Below are positions 19,940 through 31,318 of a stretch of 64,000 nt of DNA, in pieces (the stretch's first letter is position 1; each line of letters begins with the position of its first letter). Source of the DNA: Takakia lepidozioides (lineage: Eukaryota > Streptophyta > Takakiopsida > Takakiales > Takakiaceae); NCBI GenBank assembly GCA_030704615.1, contig CM060733.1, positions 65,224,001 to 65,288,000 on the forward strand, read 5' to 3'. The notes beneath the pieces were generated by a model. That model saw only the letters and a list, made by a program, of their open reading frames with translations. It had not been told where the DNA came from and searched no databases. The position numbers and the translations under genes are program-made.

Positions 19940-21775
19940 ATGTCCAGGGAAGGAGACAGACTCGCTCGATTTCATTCCAATGTAGGTAGTCTTCCACTGA
20001 CTGCCACTGCAGATGACGATGGGTTTGTAGTTGTTTATGAGGTTGAGCTGGTTACAGTGTTCCCTCTGGAATTAGGTTCTCTGTTTGTTCAAAAAGAGGT
20101 GTATGACGAGGATGGGAATTTGGATTTTGGGCACTTGCAGAAACCATTGGTTGGCGAGTGTGGGAGGAAGTGGAGAGTCATTCCAGGCACATACCGGGTC
20201 CTTGGAAAAGAGAGAAGACAATCAGCAGGATCAGTAGTTACCCCTGGCACTGCAGCATCGGTCGTGCAGCAGAAGGGCATAGTTCATGTGAAACAAGAGG
20301 TGAATACATCCACTACATTCGTGACTCTTTCAGACTCGTCCTCGGAGGATGTTTATGAGATTCCTCCGCCAGTGCAGACTCCATTCTTGGATGATGACAA
20401 ATTGCAGGAGATAACGAGTGTCATTCCAAAATTGAAAGCCCTCATAGGGGTGCCTGGGTGCAAGAGCCAGCTGCGTTTTGTTGATTGGGAGTCCCTTCGG
20501 ATGCAGCGGGTTCAATATGTGCCATCAGAGTTTGATGAGGACATCTTGTTTGAGCTCAACCCTCCCACATCTTCTAGTGGACTAGCTGGGCTTCTGCAGG
20601 GAGGGCATGGACAAGAAACATGACGGACGCCCTTGGTGCAGGACAAAAACATCGAACATCCACAACGACATTGGATTGAAATTTCGAAGGTCGGTTTGCA
20701 TTGGGCATTGCAAGTGCGTGAATATTTCTTGCCCTTGCCTGAGAAACAGCTATAAACCAAACGAAAGTGAGTGGGAAGGTGTGCCCCTGAATCCTTTCAT
20801 CCCAGGGCTTGCCCCTCCCAAGACCAATACTTTTGTGTGCAGGATCTGCAAACTTGCCCAGTCCTGTGTTTCTGTGTGCTACACTCGTATGTACCAGGTG
20901 GCACAACGATGCAAGACAATGACTCATGCCTGCATTCATATGGTTACACACGAGCATCCTATGTCGAAGGGAAGTTGCAGGGATAGCGTGGACATCGCTA
21001 GAAATTTGCTGAAGCAGGAGTTCCACAATGCCCCTTGTGCAACACCTTCTGCTATAGCGCTTGCAGCTAGCAAGGCATTCCTGGAAAAACACATACTCGG
21101 TGAGGGGGATGCGACACAACCAATGCTGGATGCAGATTCGCTTGATGCAGTGATGGACCATTTCTCCGTGTTGAGCTCTCCCAATATTCGAAACCAGGTG
21201 AATGCACTTAGAATGGGCACAGGCAGTGCTGGATTCATGGACAACATTATGGACCTCAAATGGAGGAGTCGCTATGAATTCATTCCTTCCCTGGCCAGGG
21301 CTCGTCCAAGGTGTATTTGTTCAAGATGTCCACAGTGGGCGAAGGCAGTGGTGTGAGCATAGTCCGCAATGTTGGTTAATGTTTGATCACTACAAACGGG
21401 TGAAGGGTTGGACAACCATGGCGTGCCATGTGTACAATCCAGCGTACCAGCGTGTGCTCTCCATAGCAATTTGTGATATGCAATCACAGGACACTGAATC
21501 CCAAATGCTCATGTGGAATTCTCTCCTGGCCGTCATGCAGCGCAATGGAATGCAAAACACAAATTTTGCGGGCTTCATGGCTGATAGTGCACAGGCAAAT
21601 TTCAATGTAGTGCGGCGCGTCTTTGGTTCGGGGGATCCTAAGGTCCTAATGGAAAATAGGGAGCGCACACGCCTCTTCCATTGGAGTCAATCTCCGGCAT
21701 GTCATACAAAGCGCTGCATTCGCCTTGACCTTCAGTTGGAGCACAGAAGACTCTGCCTCAAGTATAATTTTGCAA
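19940..21775 (+). pseudogene. Decayed transposase-like gene with Cys/His-rich domain and MULE-like DDE signatures
   Basis: Three frames in succession: 19940-20623 (acidic N-terminal part, DSSSEDVYEIPPPVQTPF), 20607-21356 and 21202-21780. The second holds a Cys/His-rich zinc-finger-like region, FRRSVCIGHCKCVNISCPCL, then CRICKLAQSCVSVC and HACIHMVTHEHP. The third holds WLMFDHYKRVKGWTTMACHV and FMADSAQANFNVVRRVFGSG. These resemble the first and second catalytic Asp regions of Mutator-like/RNase H-fold transposases. Frame changes near 20600 and 21280-21370 disrupt it, and after 21775 the similarity stops, possibly at an intron donor GTATAA. The exact transposase family is not certain. It points away from the ParB-methyltransferase gene across the tandem array. 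Confidence 0.6.
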
Positions 21776-21784
21776 GTTAGCTCG

Positions 21785-22060
21785 TTGGTGTAAAAAGGTG
21801 AATGCCTGTTGGAAGCTCAACATAGGAACTTGAGTGATAAGTAGGGTTAGGGTGTTTGTTGGAATAGAGAGGGCAGAGATAGCTGAAGGAGCAGGGATAG
21901 AGAGTGGGTCCAGATTCATCCGAGAGGGCCATATTTCAAGCACAAGATTACGTATGATTCCCTGTGGATCAATAGCTACAAGAAACCTGCATGGATAGAT
22001 GGTCAATTGGATGCCGCAGCAGCAGCGGCACAACTGATAAAATCAGGCACTGGTAATCAG
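21785..22060 (+). pseudogene. OSB-like PDF-motif fragment (copy 1)
   Basis: In one plus frame the stretch about 21925-22050 reads YFKHKITYDSLWINSYKKPA followed by WIDGQLDAAAAAAQLIKSGT. This matches the C-terminal PDF motif of plant organellar single-stranded-DNA-binding (OSB) proteins. It is a duplicate of 22285-22600 and has lost its surroundings. Confidence 0.6.
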
Positions 22061-22209
22061 GGCACCTTCTTCAACACATTTCATCTTGTTTTTCCCTCTT
22101 ATGAGAATCAGCCCTAAATTTCCATGTTGAATTCTGCAAGTTAGCTGGTTGAGTGAATGTAGTTTGGAGTGACTTTGACATGATACTGCCACTGTGACAA
22201 TAGGAACGG

Positions 22210-23975
22210 ATCCAAAAACCCGTAACAGAGATGAGGAGAAGCTATGGAATGAATACTTTTTTTTACCACAATCAATGGTGGGACACTGAGGCAAAAAGGT
22301 GAATGCCTGTTAGATTACAGGAGAGTAGCAGACGTCAGTATAGGAACTAGTGTAATAAGCTGAGTTGGGTGTTTCCTAGAACAAATCTAGGCTATCACTA
22401 TCAGCTGCAAGGCAATGATGTATGCATGATTTGTGTAGAGGCATGGATAGCTGAAGGAGCAGTGGGTGCAGATTCATCCAAGAGGGCTGGACTTCAAGCT
22501 CCAGATTACCTTGATTCCAGGTGGATCAGTAGCTACAAGAAACCTGCATGGGTAGATGGTCGAGTAAAGGCAGGAGCTGTAGCGGCACAGTTGATAAAAT
22601 CAGGCACCTCAACCATGACCACAACTTCTGAAAATAGAGGATCAAGAGTGGGAGTCCACAATGCCTCTTCTGGAACTTTTGGGCATGTGAAGATGTTTTG
22701 TGAGGCAGGCAGACTGATAGAGGCTCTACAGATTTTAAACCAAGGAGGCATTTCAGCAGATTCAGGTACATATGTCTGTCTCTTGCTTAAGTGCATCAAG
22801 ATAAAAGGTCTAGAAGCTGGAAAGTAGGTGCACATGACTCACATTATCTAAAGTGGATTCACACCAAATGTTTTTCTACTCAACACCCTTGTCAACATGT
22901 ATGTTAAGTGTGGGAACATCATGGATGCTCACCAAGTGTTCAACGGAATGCCTCAATGATCTTTGATCACGTGGAATATAATGTTGGCAGGATTTACCAA
23001 GCATGGGTGTGGTAGGAATGTTTTTGGAGACCTATGAGCAAATGTTGCGCAAAGGAGTGAAGCCCAACCACATCACATTTGGTTTATGTTTGCAATGCGT
23101 GTGCAAGCAGGGGAGCTCTGGAAAAGGGGAAAGAGGTCCATGGTGATATCGTCAAAGTTGGAATTGTACCAGATGTCATCCTGAACACTGCCCTGGTGGA
23201 CATGTATGCAAAATGCGGGTGCATTAAGGATGCGAAGGGAGTTTTCAACAAGTCTATGCTGAACGAGATGTGGGTCGTGGAACGCGTGCTTGCAGGGTAT
23301 GTACAACAGGGACTTGGTATGGAGGCTTTGCAGACCTATGATCAAATGATGGGGGAAGGGGTGAAGCCCAACCACATCACGTTTGTGTGCATTTGCAATG
23401 CATGTGCAAGCCAGCCCTGGAAAAGGGCAAAGAGGTCCATGGTGACATTGTCAGAGTTGGATTGTACCCGATGTTATTCTGAACAATACCCTGGAGGACA
23501 TGTATGCAAAATGTGGGTGCATCGAGGATGCAAAGGGAGTGTTTGACAGTATGGCTGAACAAGATATGGTGTCATGGAATGCCATGCTTGCAGGATATGC
23601 ACAGCAGGGCCGCGACATGGAGGCCCTGGAGACATATGAGCAAATAATGGGGGAAGGGGTGAAGTGTAACCAGATCACGTTTGTGTGTTTGCAATGCTTG
23701 TGCAAGCCTGGCAGCCCTGGAAAAGGGCAAAGAGATGCATGGTGGCATCATCAAATCTGGAATTGCACCTGTCATTCTGAACACTGCCCTGGTGGACATG
23801 TATGCCAAATGTGGGTGAATTGAGGATGCAAAGGGAGTGTTCGACAGTATGGCTGAACGACATGTGGTGTTGTGGAGTGTGATGAATGCAAGATATACAT
23901 AGCAAGGGCGCGGGATGGAGGCTTTGGAGACCTAGGGGCAAATGACAAGAAGTTGTGGAATGATTACTTTTCTGA
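22210..23975 (+). pseudogene. PPR pseudogene preceded by an OSB-like PDF motif
   Basis: Starting near 22225 the reading is KLWNEYF and QWWDTEAK, then, after an intron-like stretch, DYLDSRWISSYKKPAWVDGR (PDF-motif end). The linker VKMFCEAGRLIEALQIL leads into PPR repeats: NVFLLNTLVNMYVKCGNIMD, LVDMYAKCGCIKDAKGVF, MYAKCGCIEDAKGVF and VSWNAMLAGYAQQGRDMEAL. PPR proteins bind organellar RNA; the VDMYAKCG/VSWNAM wording is that of PLS-type plant PPRs. Stops and frameshifts are frequent (for example after LEAGK at 22827). Near 23945 a further KKLWNDYFSDPSQWWD occurs, the beginning of another PDF motif. Units about 300 bp apart are nearly identical. Confidence 0.7.
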
Positions 23976-24395
23976 TCCCAGTCAATGGTGGGACTATGTG
24001 ATGCAATGTAGTTGAAAATATGCCACAGTGGTGATTTGTAAATAGAGCTCTTCAATTGTAGGAGTACTAGTGGATTGCTGCCCCTGTGTGGCTCGGGTTT
24101 TGGGACTTGTAGCCTTTGAGGCTTGGTTATCTATCCATGTGGCCTTTCAGGCTTCTTGAATGCTCATTGTAGAGCCTCTGTGGCATCTATGGGAACATTT
24201 TTCCCATTGGTTTTTTGCTGTATGATCGACATTTGAGAGACAATCTGTGTATTTGTGTGAAATTCCTTCATTCAATTAAATATATTACTCTGTATATTGA
24301 AACATATCTTAATATCAAAACGATAAATAAAATTTACATGAAATAAATAAATAAAATAGCATTTAATGGTTTTATGAACTAATCGAATAAGGACA
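23976..24395. other. Non-coding stretch after the PPR pseudogene
   Basis: No coding content. It includes AT-rich DNA with AATAAATAAATAAAAT near 24340 and a possible polyadenylation region TTCAATTAAATATATT near 24270. Confidence 0.4.
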
Positions 24396-24865
24396 CGTGT
24401 TAGATGACCTACCATAACCAGTACAAATCTATAGTGATAGAGTCGTATTTGTAGTCATGAAATATGCCACATGCTACCCTCACTGATGTAGTGAGTAGTG
24501 ATATAGTCATAAGTGTAGTCATAAGGTACAGTCGTGTAGTCATATACATCCGGGGGGGGTCACACGTGTCATGGAGAGACCTCTCCATGTTGGCGCTCAA
24601 CTATAGTGACGTAGTCGTAAGTGTAGTCATGACACGTAGCCTTGTAGTCGTATACTTATGACTACAACACTACACGCCACGTCACTCTAAGTCGTTGGCA
24701 GGTGCCATGTCTACAATGACGACCATCACTTCGCACTTATCACTACGTAGAACTGACTTCGTGTTTGTCACTGCAGAGTGATGTAGTCATAATCGCACTT
24801 ATCACTGCAAATGTAGTGATATTTGTAGTCATAAAAATGATAATCTGTACTAGTGTGATATGCCA
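24396..24865. repeat. Non-autonomous repeat built of TAGTCAT/ATGACTA motifs
   Basis: GTAGTCATAA-type motifs recur at least a dozen times in both orientations within 470 bp. The two ends are partly inverted (left CCAGTACAAATCTATAGTGA; right, reversed, CTAGTACAGATTATCA). This suggests a fold-back or MITE-like element. No ORF. Confidence 0.55.
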
Positions 24866-26345
24866 GTCCAAGGCTTAGATTACAATTGGGCAGCTATTGG
24901 CTGTGGCACCCCATTGTAGACACGGGTTGTATCAAGCAATCAATCAGATTGCTCATGTGACAAAAAATACAGACCTACACAGCAAGGTGACAAGCTATAA
25001 TGTGAAGCCTGAAGGGCGAGAAACTGTCATGGACTTTGATGATTCCATGCGAGTAATCCAATTGAGAATTGGAAGCACAGACCTGACCGATGTACTGATA
25101 GATGGTGGCTTGGGAGTGAATATCATGACAGACCAATTAAGGCAGAAGCTTGGTCTGAGTAACATGAAACCAGCCCCATTCACAGTAACAATGGCAGATC
25201 AAAGAAGTGTACAGCCATTGGGCTTGATAAGAGGAGTAAAAATACATATTCAAAAGTTGGTCTTTAAGATCACAGTGATTGTATTGAAAATGGATGATGT
25301 CATGGAAGCTTATTCCTTACTGTTAGGATGACCATGGCTGAAACAGGCCAAGGTATTCCATGACTAGAATACTCAGATTCTGACTGTGCGCAAGGATAAG
25401 CACAAAATATAGATTTCAGCTAAGAAATTAAGTAGACTACCTGCTACCAGAAGACCTCGTGGAGTTAGGGAATATGACTGGAGGGGAGGACTTGATGAAG
25501 AGCAGGAGGCTACTCTGTTTGCTGCACACCCAGAGTGGGAGCAGGTTGCAGAAATGCAATTGGGAGGTCTGAGTTGTTTCAAAGGTTTATGTTGTGGTAC
25601 AGTAACAACAACACCAAAAGAAGGGGAAACAAGCAGTTACCCACCCCATTTCTATGAGGAAAGAGAGGAGAAAATAGAGATCCTAGAGGAACCAGCCACT
25701 GTTAGTTTATGAAGTAGTGGCTAGATGGACAATCACAGCTAAAGATGGTGAGAGAAGTGAATGTGGGAACTGAGGAAGAACCAAGAATGGTTAAAATAGG
25801 AGCAGACTTGGAACCTGAATTTTTTGAGGAAACCAAGAGTTTGTTCATAAAATACAAAGATGTATTTGCATGGAGTTATGAAGACTTGAAAGGGATACCA
25901 CCTGAGATTTGCCAACATAAGATCGAGTTGGAACCTGATTCTGTACCAGTTAAGCAAGCACGGTACAAAATGAATCCTAATTATGCACAGAAGGTGGGAG
26001 AGGAGATCAAGAAACTGACTGATGCTAAGTTCATATACCCGATAGAGTACACTACGTGGCTATCACCTATTGTGATAGTTATACTAAAGAAGAATGGCAA
26101 ATTGAGAGTTTGTGTTAACTACAAGAAACTGAATGACTGCACACAGAAGGATCCATTTCCTTTGCCATTTACAGAAGCTGTACTAAATACTGTGGCAGGC
26201 CATGAGATATACTCATTCATGGATGGCTTCAGTGGGTATAACCAAGTACAAGTAGCTGAAGAAGACCAAGGAAAGACTGCTTTCATCACAGACTGGGGTG
26301 CTTATGCATACAAAGTCATACCTTTTGGACTCTGTAATGCACCAG
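24866..26345 (+). pseudogene. Non-chromovirus Ty3/gypsy pol, 5' half (protease and RT)
   Basis: The protease-like region reads VLIDGGLGVNIMTDQLRQKL (25090-25150), with DGG where the catalytic triad is usually DTG/DSG. RT runs 25745-26345: VFAWSYEDLKGIPPEICQHK, LRVCVNYKKLNDCTQKDPFP, FMDGFSGYNQVQVAEEDQGK and IPFGLCNAP. This wording is that of the Athila/Tat-like (OTA) branch of plant gypsy elements. The frame stops being gypsy B at about 26345, inside the RT. The continuation is on the other strand at 32393, after an inversion (see findings). Several in-frame stops precede the RT. Confidence 0.75.
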
Positions 26346-26445
26346 GGGCCACGACACTGCTCCTGGCAACCGATCGAAGTGGTCGTCGATCCTTGGCAAA
26401 CGGTACCGGTTTTTGATAGTCACCTTATTCAGAGCCCTGTAATCG
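26346..26445 (-). pseudogene. 11-bp LTR end plus chromovirus RT fragment, in reverse
   Basis: 26346-26356 is the reverse complement of the first 11 bases of a chromovirus LTR. 26357-26445 is the antisense of the RT region coding YRALNKV to RIDD (compare 6850-6935 in copy 1). Both are explained by the inversion that ends here. Confidence 0.75.
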
Positions 26446-27692
26446 GCCCAAACTAAGGGAGGAGGCCGAGGAGTATGTCAAGACATGCACCACATGCCAA
26501 CAAAACCGGAGCGAGTACAAAAAGCAAGCGGGGCTGTTACAACCCTTGCCAATTCCAGAGGGGTCTTGGGAAAGTGTCTCGATGGATTTCATGACTACTT
26601 TGCCGCTGTCAAAAGGATTTGATGCAATCATGGTGGTGGTGGATAGGTTCAGTAAAATGGGCCATTCCATCCCCACCAAAGAGACAGCAACGGCGCAAGA
26701 GACGGGGCGACTTTACTTTGCCCACGTTTTCAAGCATCATGGACTCCCAAAGGATATTGTCTCGGACCGTGATCCAAAATTTACAAATAAATTTTGGAGG
26801 ACACTTTGGAAGAAGATGGGGACGAGGCTCAATAAGCACGGCCTTCCGACCTACAACGGACGGCCAAACAGAAAGAGTGAACTCCGTGGTGAAGCAGATC
26901 TTGCGAAATTATGTGTCGGCAGACCAGTCGCACTGGGTGGAGCACTTGGATGCGGCAGAGTTCTGTTATAATAATACAAAACGCTCCACAATGGGAGTTT
27001 CCCCTTTCGTATTGGTCTATGGAAAAGCACCTCTGGTGCCGACAAGTTGGGCCGCCCAGGACGGTGAGGAGCCGACAGTAGCAGCGGTGCTAGAAAAACG
27101 CGAGCGTTTGTTGGAGCTCGCAAAGTACAACATTGCCAAAGCTAGAAAACGGTATAAATGGCAGGCAAATCGGAAGCGGAGGGAAGTTAAGTTTGAGGCA
27201 AGCACAGAGGTTTGGTTGAACATCAAGAATTTTTGACTACCTCCGGAAGGGAGTCCGAAGTTCGTACCTCCGTATGCGGGGCCCTTTCGCATCCGGAAGG
27301 TTATGAATGAGGATGTGTTTGAATGGGAGCTGCCAGCAAACAACAAGGTACATCCAGTATTCCACATTTCCCTTTTGAAGCCTTACTTCAAAAATGAAGC
27401 GCGTCTGAATCGGCATCAAGTGTTGCGTCCACCACCTGTGCTGTTGGATCATGAAAATGAACCCGAGTACGAGGTGGAGACAGTGCTTAAGTCGAGGAGG
27501 TTCAAGAATCGAGAAACGGAGTATCTCGTGAAATGGAAGGGCTATCATCAAGTGGAGGCAACTTTGGTGCGTGCCTCACAAATGGGAAACGCATCCGAGG
27601 CGGTTGCAGCTTTCGAAGGGCGACCTCAAAAGCGGAAGAAGCATCGATGGGAACATCAACCTTGGATCGTAGGGGAGGAAATGCATGCTTAG
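26446..27692 (+). pseudogene. Chromovirus copy 2 integrase and chromodomain
   Basis: The reading begins within the zinc-binding part ([20 protein letters not shown]). The core follows with SMDFMTTLPLSKGF, IVSDRDPKFTNKFW and, after a frame change near 26830, FRPTTDGQTERVNSVV, so the D, D and E catalytic positions are all recognisable. The C-terminal part ends IKNF followed by an in-frame TGA near 27234, then [23 protein letters not shown], and the chromodomain YLVKWKGYHQVEATLV. The stop codon after 27690 closes the frame. The 5' part of the element is displaced to 33099-34190. Confidence 0.8.
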
Positions 27693-28803
27693 TCCGGCTT
27701 AGCTAGCTCAGGAATCCGATTGTAAAACCTTGTGTTGTACAAAATTTTGTTTATAAATGAAATGGTTTCCAAATGTTGTGCGTCCTATTTTGTTTGGAAT
27801 GGTGATGCATGGTATGGTTGGCTAGTGTGTAGAATGCATGCTAGCTTACAAAAGTGGGAGAGATAAATTGGATTAATCGTGTGTTTGCGCAGTACCGAAA
27901 TCGGGTGACTCCCATCTAAGGGGCAAGGAAACTTGCGTCTTCTTTGGGAGTTCACGTGCTAGTGCGCACCTGGCGCGTGCGCGTACTATAACTGCGCTAC
28001 CGAGGGGGTTACCTTGTAGTGCGGCTAACGGGAAGCTACGTGCTTCCGTTCACGTATTATAATCGTAGGCAGAAGCATGCTACAGTGGCTCACTTTTGTC
28101 CAGTCTACTCTAATCTACTCTCATTTTTCATCTTCAAAATACATCAGCTTTGTTTGGAAACCAATTTTTGGGTGATCTCAAATTGAGTTGACAACAAAAA
28201 TAAATTGCAACACCTAATTTGAAGTTCCTATGAAAAAAGATATAAATGAAAGTAGATTAGTTTAGACTGGACAAAAATTTCGCAAAGTGAGCCACTGTAG
28301 CATGCTTCTGCCCTCGTGTAGCCTCGGGACGAAGTCGTAGTGCAGCTTCGGCGTGTTCCCGTACCTCAGGCCAGCATTCCAAGACGGACCCAATTGTAGT
28401 GATTGGGACGCACGGTTGGCTCAAGGTTATATTCCTAGTCAAAAAGGGTTCAAGGTGAACCTTTGCTCAAGGTGATGCCAAAAAGTGGCATCATGAGCGG
28501 TCACAAGCAATGTTGTTGCCGTAAGGTGATTCGATCCTCGGGGAGGATCGTTTCTTGGCCTTGAAGTGGGCCAAGAAGAGTGCACTCAGTGGAGCTTGAG
28601 AGGCTCCACCCTTGGCCGGGACTTGGAGGAAGTCGGTTGAACTAGCTAGTGGAGAGTAGAGTCAAGTGGGGGTTGGATCTTTGCCATGGGACGCCATGGT
28701 ACGGAAACAAACTCCTTGATGTGGGACGCCACAACTTGGATGTTAATTTCCACAAAAAGGGACAAGTCGATGAGGACATCGACTCCTTGTTGGTAGGGGT
28801 GTG
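27693..28803 (+). other. 3' non-coding tail of chromovirus copy 2, with MITE insertion and polypurine tract
   Basis: It matches the tails of copies 1 and 3 apart from the MITE at 28068-28312. It ends in GGTAGGGGTGTG just before the LTR. Confidence 0.7.
28068..28312. mobile_element. Complete 245-bp MITE with 29-bp perfect terminal inverted repeats
   Basis: The termini start GGCAGAAGCATGCTACAGTG and continue GCTCACTTT at both ends in inverted orientation. After a short indel the arms pair again at TGTCCAGTCTA. The probable target-site duplication is TCGT, with one ambiguous base. Chromovirus copies 1 and 3 have the empty site at the corresponding place. There is no ORF, so it depends on an unseen transposase. 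Confidence 0.85.
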
Positions 28804-29534
28804 TGTCGTGGCCCTTGCCTTGAGGGGGGGGGGGGGGGGGGGGTCGGGCGGGACACAAGAGGGCTGCCCCTGTGGTGGGGTAGTGGCAGCAAATAGGAAA
28901 GGGGGCTGAAGCCCTTGAGCGCCGAAGGCACTCAAGGAGGCGGAGGCGCTCACTAGGTGGACCCTGCAACCGGGTGGCGGTGGTGGGGGCTCATGAGGGG
29001 GGTGGTAGTGTAGGGAGTCGTAGTGGGGGTGGCATAGGACTCACCATGAGGTTGAGGCCTTGTGGTGGGAATCGTAGAGAGTCTTGGGACTCACCACGGT
29101 CCATTGGGGCCGTGGTGGGTGGGCCAAGACTCACCGCGACTCACCACTGGGACGATCGAGGGTCTAAGTGGTGGTGCACCAGATTTGGACTGTGCTACTT
29201 GTGGAACCCCCGCGGACACCTACAGAAGTATATATAGGGAGTAGTAACCCCGAGAACGGTGCAAGCCCATTGGTGACCAAAAACTAGTGAGTAAGCATGC
29301 AAGCCGAAAAACGACCAAGGTGTGGGGAGCTGTTCCGGACTGCCATCTACCAAAGGGAATTTCCACTGAGCCGGACAGGTCGAGGGTCAAGTGGGAGTGT
29401 GAGGGGGACCGTTATGCCCCGGTGAGCAGCCGAAGCTTTGAGTTGGCCCGGCGGCCAGTTTGGGAGTTAGGCGCGCGCATCAAAGCGAGCAACTATGACT
29501 TGAAGGGGAGCTTACCGAAGTGAGGTGCACAACA
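28804..29534 (+). repeat. 3' LTR of chromovirus copy 2
   Basis: 731 bp from TGTCGTGG to GTGCACAACA, the mutated form of the TGTCGCG/CGCGACA ends. It contains a run of 20 G near 28826 in place of GGGCAGGGGG. Confidence 0.85.
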
Positions 29535-31154
29535 CAAATCGTGCTGCAATGGTCTATCATGGATAAAACCCCTCAACTTGTTGGCATTGACTCTACCAAG
29601 CATTTATTTGTTAATTGTTTGTAACATAGTTGTATTGTTATCATACATCTTCTGTATGACATAAGGTCCCTTCCATGGTTATTTCAGCTTAGAAGCTTTA
29701 ATCTTTCCCTTCTTCTGCAACCACAATACCAAATCTCATGTCTTAAAGTTTTTAGTTTGCCTTCATCAAACTGATCCTTCCTTTTCATCTGAATTCTGGC
29801 CATGTTATCTGTTGCATCAGCACATACTTCTTCCACATGATATAGTTCATGTTTCCTTACTTTAATTGAATCCTCCAATTCCATTCTCCTTCCCCATTCA
29901 GTTCTCATGGTAGGTAATAAAAATTCCATTGGTAGTAGTGCTTCCATGCCATAAACTAATTGGAATGGTGTATACTTGGTGGTGATCTTGTATGAAGTCT
30001 TGTATGACCACAAAGCTATCAACAGCTTTGTATCCCAATCAGTTATGTTGGCATTAACTATATTAGCAAGTATAGTGCATAGTATCTTGTTGGTGGCCTC
30101 TACCTGCCCATTGCCCTGTGGGTAATAGGTTGTACTCTTCCTGTGCATAATCATGAACTCCTTAGTCAACAGTTCAATGGTATTGTTAATGAAATGACTC
30201 CCCTGGTCATTGATAAATTCCAAGGGATAGCTAAATCTCGTGGGTATGTTCTCATAAAGAAATCTAGCTGTAGATTTTGTTGTATTATCTCGCAGTGCCT
30301 TGGCTTCTACCCACTTAGTAGTATAATCTGTGGCTGTGATTATATACTTGTTCTGGGTGTTCCTGGCTGGGTCTAATCCCCATTTCTGGAATGGTTCAGT
30401 AGGCATTGTAGGATAGGCCATCAGTATCCTACAAGTAGTATTTTCCTGCTGGTAGTCTCTTGCCAAAACTTTATTAATTTCATGATGGTACAAGAATCTC
30501 TTTAGGACTCCATCTGGTCCCAGCTTGTATAATTTTCCTCTTGGTAGGGCTTTAATGACTATCCTCTTCCTTTGTTCCTTCCCATAACTAGATGGGCATT
30601 GTCCATGAGTTAGGTAATATCGGATTGGCCACTGCCAATCTAACCAGTCATCTGCTCCCACTTCTACTGCAAATTTATCGTCTACTCCTGTGGCGGGTTC
30701 TCTTGTTGAATCAACCATCTTGCTATCCTTCCACTTATCAAAGGCTTGTATACCAAATAAATCAGAGCCTGATGATCCACATAGAATATAAATGGGTGTA
30801 AGCATGGTAGAGGTAGGCCAAAACTGGCGGATAATGGGTACTTGGGAAGTACTTTTGTTGCGTAGTGTAGTGGTGGTAGAGGATAATATCAGAAAAATGG
30901 CAAAACATAATCGTGCGATGAGTCCGAAACTCGCATCCAACAGTCCAAGATTAAACGAAAAAAAAAAAAAAATAAAAAATAAACGGAAATAAACTTGTCG
31001 GCGAAAACAATCTAGTTCAAAATTTCGCCATTGTTTGGAGGTTTCAATTGCACGCAGCTCTAGGTACCGTGGTTTGTAACACATCTTCTTCAATAAAATT
31101 TTGAGGTACTTAAATTCATGGCCATTATAAATTAGTAGTTGCATATACAAAAAA

Positions 31155-31318
31155 ATGACAACCAGCATGTAGCCCAGTGGTAATGGGCACATACCACGCT
31201 GGATGTGGTTGTGGGTTCAAACCACCGTCTGGTGTGTCATGAAGGTGTCCACCTTCCTGTTATAAGAGGTAAAAAATAAAAATGAGTTGGACTCAAAATA
31301 AAATAATAAAATAATAAA
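31155..31318 (+). mobile_element. tRNA-derived SINE
   Basis: The head has an internal RNA polymerase III box A, TAGCCCAGTGG (31170-31180), and box B, GGTTCAAACC (31214-31223), spaced as in tRNA genes. A non-tRNA body follows (GGTGTCCACCTTCC) and then an A-rich tail with AATAAAATAATAAAATAA ending near 31318. It sits inside the gypsy pol relic. The tRNA cloverleaf is not intact, so this is a SINE rather than a tRNA gene. Confidence 0.75.

Noticed and set aside
31165-31240. A functional tRNA gene
   Set aside because: Box A and box B are good, but the acceptor and other stems do not pair convincingly and an A-rich tail follows, so a SINE is the better call.
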